Assembly: GCA_050730675.1 (NCBI GenBank)
Contig: JBOHNM010000003.1
Coordinates: 1 to 63,273, forward strand
Length of the DNA: 63,273 bases
From: JBOHNM01 sp050730675
GTDB lineage: Bacteria > Planctomycetota > Phycisphaerae > Phycisphaerales > UBA1924
Direction of reading: 5' to 3'
Shown here: positions 26,679-36,662 of the stretch, in pieces
Layout of the letters: each line of letters opens with the position of its first letter
How positions within the stretch are numbered: the first letter of the stretch is position 1
The notes under the pieces: model-generated
The model's input: the letters and a program-made list of their open reading frames with translations, nothing else
Told to the model about the DNA's origin: nothing
The model's database searches: none
Translations under genes and position numbers: made by a program

Positions 26679-29600
26679 ATGAGCAAGTTGTCTTGGCTGT
26701 TTGGCGGTTCTGATTCCAAGACCACTGTGGCCCACGAGCGCAAGCCCTTGAGCGCCCGACGCTCGCCGGCGGACCTCCTCCGCCGCGCCGGCTACGCCGA
26801 CGAGCCCGCCTTCGAGCAACTCGAAGAGCGCAAGCTCATGTTCAACCTCGTCGTTGACCCCGCGGACCCGACATTCGTGGACCTTGGCGGCGGCATCGGC
26901 CAGGTCACGGCCGACTTCGGCTACATCTCCCCGTTCCTGCAGCGCGAGGTGCCGGCCATCGTCGCCCTCCCGTCGGACACGGTCACCTACGACCAGGTCC
27001 CCATCGGCAACATCGCCAGTGGCACGATCCTGCGCCCCCAGCCAACCGATCCATTCGGCCTGCGGATCACACACGCGGGCTTCACGGCCAACCAGGTGCG
27101 CGTGCAGTCGATCGGCGTCGCCCCGGCCGACACCCCCCGCGCGCTGGCGGTGGACATTACCTCCGCCAACAACCGCACGATCACGTTCGAGGCGCTCAAT
27201 GGCACCATCCCGCGCCTGATGCAGGAGTTCATCTTCGTCACCACGGGCACCGGCGGGTTCAACGCCGGCTCGCAGATCGAGCTCATCCGAAACGGCGTCG
27301 TCCAGCAGACGCTCAACTTTGCGCAGATCGACGCGACGCGCATCACCGACCCCGGCACGGGCAACAACACCTACACCATCGGTCAACCCGGCGGCGTGGT
27401 GTTTGACCAGATCCGCATCTCGCGAGCGGCCGCCGGCACCACGCAGCTCCGGTTCATCGAGACCGACCCTGTCTACCCCGCCGGCCGTTTCGGCGAGTTC
27501 ATGGAGGGCCTGGTCTTCGGTGCTCGCATGGTGCTCACCGGGCGCATCGGCGCCACCGCCACCGTGCTCGACCTGTACGGGCGCGACATGACGCGCACCA
27601 TCAACCTCGGACGCACCGCCGACAACCCCGACGGCGTCGCGCTGGTCGACCTTGACGACAACGGCGTCCCCGATTTCAACGACGGCATCGGTCGCATCGT
27701 GCTGACCAACACCGACTCCGCCACGCAGCTGCTCATCACCGGCGGCACCCTCCAGGCCATCACCAGCATCGAGGAATTCCTCGGCGCCGATGCGGTTGAA
27801 GAAGTGCCCGTTCCTCCGGCGCTCAACCCCGGCAACTTCTTCGGTCTGTATCTCCCGGGCAACCCCGTCGCCGGCGGTGGTGGCGGTGGGGGCGGCCAAG
27901 TCACGCCCATGAGCGGTCTGGCCGGCTTCTACGATGACGCCGGGTTCGGCTTCGGGTTCGACAATACCGGCGACATCATCGGCCTCGGCAACTCAATCGG
28001 CTCGGTGATCATCGGCTCGCCGTTCATCCGCAACAACAGCGGCGCGACCCCGCAGGAGCAAGCGGTCAACTACCACGGCGTTGACCCCTCCGACCCGAAC
28101 GTCACTCAGCCTGTGCCGTCCACGCTGCCGCAGGTGCGCCCGCAGCAGGTCCCAGCGAACCCGACGCCCGCCAACTTCGGTCTGGCCGACGTCGTGCCCG
28201 GCAATCCCGCCAGCCTGTCGTTCAGCTCGATGCTCATCGAGAACAACCTGCCCGGCGTCCCCAACCCGTTCCTGCGCCAAGGCATCTTCGCTGCCGGCAC
28301 TGTCGGCGACATGTACGTCAACGGCATGCTCTTCGGCAGTTCGCAGTTCGACGGCGTCATCGGCAACATGGCCGTCGGCACGCTCTACGGCTCGCTCCGC
28401 GTCGAGGGCGATGCCTCGTCGCTGTACGTCGGGTCAGATGCCGGCACGTTCATCGCGTTCCGTAACAATCAGCTCGTCCCCGTCGCCACCGGCAGCCAAG
28501 TCGTCTTTGGTCGCGCCGTCGGTAACATCAATATCGGCGCCACCAACCGCGCCACGTTCCAGGTCCTCGGCGACACGCTCAACCCGGCGCGCCCCGTCGG
28601 CGACTTCCTCAACTACGACGAGCGCGAGAACGTCATCCCCGTCAACCCGCAGACGCAGAACCAGGAGTACATCCTCCAGGGGAGCATCAGCGCCAGCGGG
28701 CCGATCCTCTTCGACGGCCAGACCTACCGCAACGACGGCATCAACGGCGCCGAGTTCGTGGGCTCCGGTCTGCGCGGCGCCGTCATCACCGGCGTCCTCG
28801 GCCTGCTCAACGGCCAGCCCCACGAGAACACCGCCGGCGAGGATGCCGCGGATGTCTTCGCCTTCGCCGCCGGCGTCGGCCAAGCCGTGACCATCAGTGT
28901 CTCATGGACGGGCGCTCAGAACGGCGACCGCAACTACGCCCGCATCGTCGATTCCACTGGCCGTGTCTTGGCGGCCCCGCAGTTCCCCTTCCTCGACCCC
29001 AACTCGCAGGTCAACGGTGGCGACTTCAACTCCGCCCGCTTCACCTTCACGCCCACCGGCACCGGGGTGTATTACCTCGTGCTCGGTTCGCAGATCAACG
29101 GTCAGAACGAACAAGGCCCCGCGGTTGTGACCTACACCGCGACGCTCACCGGCCAGCTCCCGGTCATCCTCGGCTCGTTCACTGCCGCCGGCGGCAACCG
29201 CGCGGACTTCATCCGTGTCGCCAATGGCGATGTCGGTCTGTTGCGCTACGGCACGGGTATCCAACAGCCCGACGGCACCGTGCGCATCACCCCCGAGACC
29301 AGCATCGACGCCGCCGCCGACGAACTCGAGCAGGCGGACATCGCCGGAAGCTCGATCAACGTCGCCGGCAATCTCTACGAGATCATCTTCGGCGGCACGA
29401 TCATCGGCGCGAACGGCGGCCTCACCATGGCCGTTGGCGGCAACCTCGGCCACCTCACCACCGGTTTCAACATCGGCGCCGACGGCGAGCAGGGCGACCT
29501 GCAGGCCGCCGACATCACCGTCGGCGGCTCGATCGGCCTGCTCGATATCTCCGGCTCGATCGGTTATCAAACCCAGGCGACGACCAACCGCCCCGGCGGC

Positions 29601-32600
29601 GCCGCCGGCCCCGTCACCATCCGCACCGGCGGCCCCGGCGTGCCCGGCAACATCGGCCAGATCCGTGTCGGCAATCTCGTCAACGGGCAGGTCTTTACGC
29701 TCGTGACCTCGGCGAACTCGGTGATCGAACGCTTCGATCTCGGCACCCGCTCCACCGGCGCCAACTCAGGTCAATTCGTTGTCTCACAGCCGACCCTCTC
29801 GCTCGGCGCGGGCTCGGACATCCGCTTCACCAACTTTACGCAGACGCCCTATCAGGTCCCCGGCCAGGCCACCAACCCCGACCTGTTCATCCCGCTCAAT
29901 TTCAACACCCCAATCGTCGTCACCGACGATAACGGCGGCCAGATCCGCATCAACATCACCGGCACGGGCACCGGCCCCGCCGGCACGCTCCGCATCCTGC
30001 CCTTCAACGGGCCCAACAGCGGCCCCATCGGCGCGATCGAACTCACCAACTTCGGCATCTCTTCGCAGTTGATCATCACGGCGCTCACGACCAACACGTC
30101 GATCGATATCGGCAGCATCGCCTTCTTGGGCGGCGCCGCCGCCGGAGGCGCCAATGCCGCCATCCGCATCTCCGGCCCGGGCACCGTGAATGTCCGCGAC
30201 ATCGTCGCCGACGGCACGACTTTCAGCGAAATCAACAACCTCTCGCCCGGCGGCGACTTTGTCACCATCACCGTTGCCGCGGTCAACCGCGTCAACGTCG
30301 CCGGCGACCTGGGCTTCGCCAACTACATCACTTCCGAACGCGGTGACGGCGTCTTCCTCAACACCGGGCAGACCACCGTGCCCGTCCGTTGGATCGAGAG
30401 CGGCAACGCCACCGATGAGGACTTGGGCGCGCCCGATCTGAGCAACCTCAACGGCATCTTCATCGGCGGCGGGACCACCGCCCTGGTTTCGGTCAACGGA
30501 CGACTCGGCGACGTCTGGAGCCTCGGCACGCTGACGCAAGTCACCGCCAACGCCGACGGCTTCACGCCCTCGGGCCAGTTCAACGGCGTTGAAGGCGTCC
30601 TGTTCGCCACCAACATCCGCACGGTGGACATCGGCGACGGCCTGCGCGGCTGGGGCGAGAGCCCCTTCGCCACCGCCGGCATCTTCGCCACCGGCCACAT
30701 CGCCCAGGTGCTCGGCGGCGCACGTGTCCGCAACCCGGTCATCGCCGGCGCAATCATCGCGCAGGGCCAGGGTCCGGCGATCCCGGGCTTCCAGCCCGGC
30801 ATCGGCTCGATCATCCTCTCCAGCGGCCGCATCGACGGCGCCTACATCGGCGGCGCCGAGTTCCAGTCCGCCTGGGCCTCGGTCCGCTTCTCCGGCGTTC
30901 GCCAGTTCCTCAGCGCCGACCCACCGGTCGCCACCACCAACATCAACAGCATCACCCTGACCAACGCGACCATGTCGCGCTCCACGCTCTTTGCCCGCGC
31001 TGTCCGCACCATCTCCATCACCGGCGGCGCCTGGGACGCCAACAACCTCGAGGCCCGCGCCGTGGCCAATGCGGCCCCCATCGGCGGGCTCGCCAGCGGC
31101 ACCATCACCTCGATCTCCGCCGACCGCTTCACCAACACCACCCTCGACGGTGAACCCCTCGAGGCTCGCTACAACCAGATCCGTGCCGGCGGCAGCGTCA
31201 CTTCCATCCGCACCAACAACCCCACCATCGGCGATTTCTCCGACATCTTCATCGACGTCGTCAACTCCGTGGGCACACTCAGCGGCCGCAACTTCAGCCG
31301 CGTCCGCACCAACATCGGCACCAACCTCACGACCATCACCGCCAACGGTGACATCCGCAACTCGATCATCGGCGCCGGCCGTCTCGGCTCCGCCACGGCC
31401 GCCAACGTCCGTCAGAGCAGCTTCAACATCTCCGGCCCCATCACCACCATCACCGTCTCCAACATCATCGCCGACTCGGTGATCACCAGCGACGGCCCCA
31501 ACGGCGGCATCACGTCCATCTCCGCCCTCAATGGCATCAACGCCAACATTTCCAGCTCCGGCATCATCAGCACCATCACCTCGGCGCGCGGCGATATCTC
31601 CGGCGCCATCAACACCACCGACGCCTCCGACGGCTCGGTCACATCCATCATGTCCGGCCGGGACATGAACGCCACGCTCAACATCCTCCGAAACCTCGGC
31701 ACCATCACGGCCACCGGCAACATCGGCCGCCGCCTGGTTGATGGCACCACGCCCGACTCCATCACCGTGGCCGGCACCCTCGGTGGTCTTACCGCCTCCA
31801 GCGGCACTATCTACTCCGACGTCACCGTCGGCGGCGCCGTCACCGGCGCCATCACCGCCGGACGTGCCGCCTTCGCTCTCCCCACCAACGACTGGGTCTC
31901 CGACGCTCGCATCATCGCCGGCGGCCGCATCGCCTCGATCACCTGGAACGGCGACTTCGGCGGCCAGTTCCGCTCCAACTCCGGCGGCATCGGTTCCATC
32001 CGCGTCGTCAACGGCTCCATCCGCAACCTCGGCCGCGATGCCAACGGCGCGCCCGTCAACTCCGTCCAGGTCGGCGACGGTGACCTCACCTCGCTCTCCA
32101 TCACCCGCGGCCACCTCCTCGGCTCGGTCGCGGTTCTCAACGGGTCGCTCACCACGCTCAGCATCACCGGCGATGCTGTGTTCGGCAACATCGGCATCAG
32201 CCCGGCACTCTCGGTCAACTCCGCCGTCGGCGTCCCCGCCAGCGAGGGTCGCAACCAGCTCCCGCCCGGCGCGGTCCTCACCGCCGGTCAGGATGGCCCG
32301 ACCATCTTCGTCAGTCGCGACCTCACCAGCCTCACCGTCGGCGGCGGCATCTTCGAGTCCGGCATCATCGTCGGCCACAACCTCGGCACCGTCACCGTCC
32401 TGCGCGGCACCGACAACGTCGCCGCCTCGCCCCCGTCGGCCAACAGCGCCTCGTTCATCGTCGCCGCCGACGCGATCACTTCCGTGGCGATCACCCAGGG
32501 TGCAGTCGGGCTCTTCGTCGGCTCGGGCGTCCTGACGCTCGGTGACGACTTCCGTCCCGGCGGCACCGGCTCGGCCGCCGACACCAACAAGTCCGGCACC

Positions 32601-35600
32601 ATCGGCACCTTCCGCGCCGCTACCACCACCGACGTCACCATCGAGGCCGGCATCATCGCCGATGCCGCCGGCAGTTACACCGGCGCAACCGCCACAGTGA
32701 CCGATGGCCTCTCCACCATCACCAGTGTCACTGTTCCGGGCACCAACACGGCCAACAACACCGTGGTCCGGGCCGACGTTCAGCCCACGGCCGCCTCGAT
32801 CAGGCTCAACGGCGCCGGCAACGTCGTCGACGGCGGCCAGCTCCTGGCGAGCGACCCGCGCGTCGCCACCACCAACCCCGGCGTCCAGATCCTGGCGCCC
32901 AACTCCATCATCACCGTCGGTGCCGTCCAGGCCCGAGTGACCCTGACCGGCCCCGGCACCATTTTCTACGACCAGGCCACCCGCCAGATCACCCTCCGCA
33001 ACACCACCGCCGGCAGCTCGCTCCGACTGGACCCGCTGGTCGTCGGCACGCCGGTCAATCTCTCAGGCTTGGTCATCCGCACGTGGGACGATGCCTCGCT
33101 CGCCTCGCTCACCGCGACGGCCAACGTCACGCTCTCCGGCGCGACCGACATCTATGTTGACGGCAACATCACCACCACCAACTTCCAGGCGCTGAACAAC
33201 GTCACCGGCATCATCCAGGCCGGCGGCAACATGACCACGATCACGGTGGGCACCCCCGCCCTGGCCCTCAACCAGACCAATAGCGCCCGCTTCGTCGCCC
33301 AGAACGTCACCTCCGCAATCTTCACCGGCACCTTCGGCAACGGCGCCAACAGCGGTCTGGTCGCCCGCAACCTCGGCACCTTCTCCACCACCGGCGCGTT
33401 CGGCGGCCGCCTCAGCTCCGACTTCGATATCACCACCTTCCGCGCCGGCACCGACCTCGCCGGTGGCGTCCGCGCCGGTTACAACATCACCTCGGTCAGC
33501 GCGGTCACCATGACCAACGCCCGCGTCTCCGCCGGCGGCAACATCGGCACCGTCACCACCTCCGGCACCGCCACCGCCTCGACCGGCGTCAGCGGCACCT
33601 TTATCGGCGCCGGCGCCGATCTCGGCCGCGACGCCTCCTTCGGCGGCACCGGCGCCAACGCCGACACGGTCAGCAACGGCAACCTCGGCCCCGTCACCAT
33701 CGGCGGCAACTTCGTGTCGTCCGACATCGCCGCCGGTGTCCTCCGCGGCGCGACCGCACCGTCCATCGGCCTCTCGACCGACCGCGTTGCTGACGGCCGC
33801 TCGGCCATCGGCACCGTGCTCATCCGCGGCACGCAGGTCGGCACGCTCTCGGGCAGCCAGCAGTTCCGCATCATCTCCAACGGCACGATCGGCGCCGTCA
33901 CCGTCGGCACGCAGACCAACTTCCAGTTCGCCGGCAACTTCCGCGTCCAGGGCTACGGCTTCCAGCCGGTGCCCATCCAGGTCACCGACCTCCGCCTGAC
34001 CCAGGCCGGCGGCATCTACCAGGCCCGCATCACCTTTAACCAGGCCATCGACGCCAGCACCCTCTCGACAGCCCTCTCGATCGCCGAGATCCGTCCGCCC
34101 GAGCCGATCGCCACGCAGTTCCCGCTCGTCTTCGGCACCGACTACACCGTCAGCTACGACCCCAACTCTCTCATCGCCACCGTCACCTTCTCCCAGACCG
34201 TCACCTCACGCGCTCTGGTTCCAACCGTCCTCCCCGATGCCACGCTTCCCAACGCCGCGGCTCCGGGCGTCTTCCGATTCACCCTCGACGCGTCGATCCT
34301 CCGTGGACAGGCCTCCTCAGCCCGCCTCGACGGCAACGCCGACGCGGCCCCCAACGACAACTACGTCAACGACATCGTCGTCGGCGACGCCGGCGACCGC
34401 TTCTCTCCGTTCATCACCGGCCCCGGCAACGCCCCGACGAGCATCAACTTCTACTCCCCCGTGGACCTCAACCTGCTGATGGATACCACGCAGGCCAACA
34501 ACGCGCCGACGATCAACCGGCCGTACACCCTGCGCGGCATCCTTGGTGACCACCCCAATTCCACCAGTGCCGACTTCAGCGCCTCCAGCGACGTTGACCT
34601 GTTTACCGTCACGCTCCAGGCCGGTCAGATCATCCGCCTCGGTGCCCTCGGCGGCACTGCTTCGGCGATCGCCCCCACCATCGTCTCAGCCGACGCCGCC
34701 ATCGCCCCGCTGGGGGCCGATGTCGGCGGTGCGCTGCTGGCCCTGCCCGCATCGACTCCGCTGCCCGGCCAGACCGGTGCCGAGCAGGCCTTCCTTGTCC
34801 GCGTCAGCGGCACCTACGGCATCCTCCTCTGTGCCGACCCCGCCACCTTCCAGGCCGCCGGCTCGGTCCCCGGCGAGACCGTCCTGAACTCGGCCGACGT
34901 CATCAACCTCCCGCCGATCGCCGGCGCAGTCGGCGACTACGCCTTCACCGTCACCGTCTTCGACGACGGCAACACCGGCTTCGCCGGCACGACCTCCAAC
35001 AACGGTCAGAACATCCCGACCTCGCCGCTCCCCTCAGCCTTCCAGGGCCCGACGCCCTTCGGCTCCGGACGCGCCCGGCTCGCCACCGACCTCCCCTTCA
35101 TCAACTCCGACGGCTTCACCTGGGTCCTCGAGCCCGGCGCCAACAACTTCCTCAACGGCAACGGCACCGCGACCGTCCGCTCCGACGACATCATCCGCGG
35201 CACCAACGCCGCCGGCGCGATCGTCGAGCGCCGCGCCGGCACCGACGGCATCTTCTCCAACGCCGTCGGCTCCGACGACGTCTACAGCGTCGTCGGCAAC
35301 ATCGGTGACCCCGGTGCCGTGGGCGGCGGCACCTTCATCCAGTCCGACGTTGATATCTACAACCTCAACAACGGCGCCACCATCACCGCCGGCGACCGCT
35401 ACCGCGTCACCCTCCGCGTCACCGACGGCGGCTGGAACCTCGGCCGCCTCCCGGCCGACGAGGTCATCTACGCCGGCATCCGCGGCTCAGTCGTCACCGA
35501 CCGCCGCGGCCAGGTCCAGCTCGGCATCTTCGATACCAGCGCTGCCACCAACATCACCAACGGCCGTCTCATCGCGGCTCCGCAGGCCTCGGTTTCTATC

Positions 35601-36563
35601 GGCGGCACGCCCAACACCGTGCTGGCCGATTCGGGCGACGGCCTTACCCGCTACGGCTACGACGCACGCGGCGACTTCTACATCGAGTTCACCGCCCCGC
35701 CGCGTCAGGACAACACGGCCCAGGACGCCAACATTGCCCTCTACGTCCAGGGCGTCAACCGCTCGCGCTACCAGCTCGATATCCAGTCGCTCTCCGCCGC
35801 CGTCCCGCCGGTGCCCGCGCAGACCGCCACCCAGAACTTCTACATCGAGACCAACGGTGCCGTCATCAACTGGCTCGAGACCGGCGGCCGCCCGACCATC
35901 CTCGACGCCTACAACGGCTCGGTCAACGGCTTCCAGGGCTTTGTCGGCGGCGTCCCGGTCGACGAGTACATCATCACCAACCTTCTGCAGAGCCTCCGCG
36001 ACATCTTCGCCGCGGTCCCCGGCTTCGTCGCCAACACCGCCGACGCCGACGGCAGCTTCGGCACCATCGGCAACATCCGCATCAGCACCAACGTCTCGGA
36101 CTTCGACGGGCAGGAATACTCGTCGGTCTTCCTCGCCGGCAACGTCGGCCCACCGGCCTTCTTCAACAACGGCACCTTCGGCGCGGTCCAGCGTGTCGAT
36201 GCCTTCAACGCCAACCACCGCGACCAGGCCGTCGTCTTCGCCCCGGCCTTCAACGCCCTGGGCAACCCGTCCAACCAGGCGGGCATCGACAACTTCATCA
36301 ACCAGCTCTCGGCCGCCATGTCCCGCCGCATGGGCGAACTGATGGGCGTCCGCATCACGGCCAACACCGGCGCCGGCGCGAACACCGACCTTATGGCCGC
36401 CAATTCTCCGACCCTCGCCCTCAACTCACCGGCCCAGCAGTTCCGCTTCGTCAACGGCGTCCGCGCCCTTTCGCCCCGTGGCGATTCGATCGCCTCCACC
36501 GACTTCTTCCTCGGCACCGAGGCCGATCAGACCCTCCTCCAGCGCATCTTTGCCGTGCCCTGA
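26679..36563 (+). CDS. Giant surface protein (3,294 aa) with LEPR-XLL-like N-terminus and beta-solenoid repeats
   Basis: ATG 26679 has AGGAG at 7 nt; the frame opens at 26583 but lacks a signal there. There is no Sec signal peptide. Instead residues 45-55 read FEQLEERKLMF, matching the LEPR-XLL-type motif found at the start of many giant planctomycete surface proteins. Residues about 720-825 resemble a pre-peptidase C-terminal domain (DADVFAFAAGVGQAVTISV ... GVYYLVLGSQ); a second copy is near 2623-2740. Residues about 830-2430 are Gly/Thr/Ile/Ser-rich repeats of the type 'GxITSIxxxGNIxxSxIxAG', fitting a long right-handed beta-solenoid. About 2447-2547 looks Ig-like. There is no GC-dockerin or autotransporter barrel. 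A single-gene unit ended by a strong terminator. Likely role: cell-surface adhesion or sheath. Confidence 0.85.
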   Translation: MSKLSWLFGGSDSKTTVAHERKPLSARRSPADLLRRAGYADEPAFEQLEERKLMFNLVVDPADPTFVDLGGGIGQVTADFGYISPFLQREVPAIVALPSDTVTYDQVPIGNIASGTILRPQPTDPFGLRITHAGFTANQVRVQSIGVAPADTPRALAVDITSANNRTITFEALNGTIPRLMQEFIFVTTGTGGFNAGSQIELIRNGVVQQTLNFAQIDATRITDPGTGNNTYTIGQPGGVVFDQIRISRAAAGTTQLRFIETDPVYPAGRFGEFMEGLVFGARMVLTGRIGATATVLDLYGRDMTRTINLGRTADNPDGVALVDLDDNGVPDFNDGIGRIVLTNTDSATQLLITGGTLQAITSIEEFLGADAVEEVPVPPALNPGNFFGLYLPGNPVAGGGGGGGGQVTPMSGLAGFYDDAGFGFGFDNTGDIIGLGNSIGSVIIGSPFIRNNSGATPQEQAVNYHGVDPSDPNVTQPVPSTLPQVRPQQVPANPTPANFGLADVVPGNPASLSFSSMLIENNLPGVPNPFLRQGIFAAGTVGDMYVNGMLFGSSQFDGVIGNMAVGTLYGSLRVEGDASSLYVGSDAGTFIAFRNNQLVPVATGSQVVFGRAVGNINIGATNRATFQVLGDTLNPARPVGDFLNYDERENVIPVNPQTQNQEYILQGSISASGPILFDGQTYRNDGINGAEFVGSGLRGAVITGVLGLLNGQPHENTAGEDAADVFAFAAGVGQAVTISVSWTGAQNGDRNYARIVDSTGRVLAAPQFPFLDPNSQVNGGDFNSARFTFTPTGTGVYYLVLGSQINGQNEQGPAVVTYTATLTGQLPVILGSFTAAGGNRADFIRVANGDVGLLRYGTGIQQPDGTVRITPETSIDAAADELEQADIAGSSINVAGNLYEIIFGGTIIGANGGLTMAVGGNLGHLTTGFNIGADGEQGDLQAADITVGGSIGLLDISGSIGYQTQATTNRPGGAAGPVTIRTGGPGVPGNIGQIRVGNLVNGQVFTLVTSANSVIERFDLGTRSTGANSGQFVVSQPTLSLGAGSDIRFTNFTQTPYQVPGQATNPDLFIPLNFNTPIVVTDDNGGQIRINITGTGTGPAGTLRILPFNGPNSGPIGAIELTNFGISSQLIITALTTNTSIDIGSIAFLGGAAAGGANAAIRISGPGTVNVRDIVADGTTFSEINNLSPGGDFVTITVAAVNRVNVAGDLGFANYITSERGDGVFLNTGQTTVPVRWIESGNATDEDLGAPDLSNLNGIFIGGGTTALVSVNGRLGDVWSLGTLTQVTANADGFTPSGQFNGVEGVLFATNIRTVDIGDGLRGWGESPFATAGIFATGHIAQVLGGARVRNPVIAGAIIAQGQGPAIPGFQPGIGSIILSSGRIDGAYIGGAEFQSAWASVRFSGVRQFLSADPPVATTNINSITLTNATMSRSTLFARAVRTISITGGAWDANNLEARAVANAAPIGGLASGTITSISADRFTNTTLDGEPLEARYNQIRAGGSVTSIRTNNPTIGDFSDIFIDVVNSVGTLSGRNFSRVRTNIGTNLTTITANGDIRNSIIGAGRLGSATAANVRQSSFNISGPITTITVSNIIADSVITSDGPNGGITSISALNGINANISSSGIISTITSARGDISGAINTTDASDGSVTSIMSGRDMNATLNILRNLGTITATGNIGRRLVDGTTPDSITVAGTLGGLTASSGTIYSDVTVGGAVTGAITAGRAAFALPTNDWVSDARIIAGGRIASITWNGDFGGQFRSNSGGIGSIRVVNGSIRNLGRDANGAPVNSVQVGDGDLTSLSITRGHLLGSVAVLNGSLTTLSITGDAVFGNIGISPALSVNSAVGVPASEGRNQLPPGAVLTAGQDGPTIFVSRDLTSLTVGGGIFESGIIVGHNLGTVTVLRGTDNVAASPPSANSASFIVAADAITSVAITQGAVGLFVGSGVLTLGDDFRPGGTGSAADTNKSGTIGTFRAATTTDVTIEAGIIADAAGSYTGATATVTDGLSTITSVTVPGTNTANNTVVRADVQPTAASIRLNGAGNVVDGGQLLASDPRVATTNPGVQILAPNSIITVGAVQARVTLTGPGTIFYDQATRQITLRNTTAGSSLRLDPLVVGTPVNLSGLVIRTWDDASLASLTATANVTLSGATDIYVDGNITTTNFQALNNVTGIIQAGGNMTTITVGTPALALNQTNSARFVAQNVTSAIFTGTFGNGANSGLVARNLGTFSTTGAFGGRLSSDFDITTFRAGTDLAGGVRAGYNITSVSAVTMTNARVSAGGNIGTVTTSGTATASTGVSGTFIGAGADLGRDASFGGTGANADTVSNGNLGPVTIGGNFVSSDIAAGVLRGATAPSIGLSTDRVADGRSAIGTVLIRGTQVGTLSGSQQFRIISNGTIGAVTVGTQTNFQFAGNFRVQGYGFQPVPIQVTDLRLTQAGGIYQARITFNQAIDASTLSTALSIAEIRPPEPIATQFPLVFGTDYTVSYDPNSLIATVTFSQTVTSRALVPTVLPDATLPNAAAPGVFRFTLDASILRGQASSARLDGNADAAPNDNYVNDIVVGDAGDRFSPFITGPGNAPTSINFYSPVDLNLLMDTTQANNAPTINRPYTLRGILGDHPNSTSADFSASSDVDLFTVTLQAGQIIRLGALGGTASAIAPTIVSADAAIAPLGADVGGALLALPASTPLPGQTGAEQAFLVRVSGTYGILLCADPATFQAAGSVPGETVLNSADVINLPPIAGAVGDYAFTVTVFDDGNTGFAGTTSNNGQNIPTSPLPSAFQGPTPFGSGRARLATDLPFINSDGFTWVLEPGANNFLNGNGTATVRSDDIIRGTNAAGAIVERRAGTDGIFSNAVGSDDVYSVVGNIGDPGAVGGGTFIQSDVDIYNLNNGATITAGDRYRVTLRVTDGGWNLGRLPADEVIYAGIRGSVVTDRRGQVQLGIFDTSAATNITNGRLIAAPQASVSIGGTPNTVLADSGDGLTRYGYDARGDFYIEFTAPPRQDNTAQDANIALYVQGVNRSRYQLDIQSLSAAVPPVPAQTATQNFYIETNGAVINWLETGGRPTILDAYNGSVNGFQGFVGGVPVDEYIITNLLQSLRDIFAAVPGFVANTADADGSFGTIGNIRISTNVSDFDGQEYSSVFLAGNVGPPAFFNNGTFGAVQRVDAFNANHRDQAVVFAPAFNALGNPSNQAGIDNFINQLSAAMSRRMGELMGVRITANTGAGANTDLMAANSPTLALNSPAQQFRFVNGVRALSPRGDSIASTDFFLGTEADQTLLQRIFAVP

Positions 36564-36593
36564 TTTGATGGCACACATCTAGGCAAACAAACA

Positions 36594-36618
36594 AGCCCCT
36601 CGTCCGCGAGGGGCTTTT
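36594..36618 (+). terminator. Intrinsic terminator of the giant gene
   Basis: An 8-bp stem, AGCCCCTC (36594-36601) and GAGGGGCT (36608-36615), has a 6-nt loop and runs into TTTT. It starts 31 bp after the stop codon. Confidence 0.8.
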
Positions 36619-36633
36619 CATTCCGTATCCTGA

Positions 36634-36654
36634 TGCCCAGTGCCCAGTGCCCAG
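36634..36654. repeat. Three tandem TGCCCAG heptamers
   Basis: TGCCCAG occurs three times head to tail between the terminator and the stop of the convergent coiled-coil gene. Probably simple-sequence slippage; no function is evident. Confidence 0.6.
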
Positions 36655-36662
36655 TGCTTCCG

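Noticed and set aside
29784..32378. 864-codon open frame on the minus strand opposite the giant gene
   Set aside because: Composition (Asp/Gly/Ala/Val monotony) is what GC-rich coding DNA gives on the reverse strand; no motif, signal or ribosome site.
36634..36654. Possible CRISPR-like repeat
   Set aside because: Only three adjacent 7-bp units without spacers.
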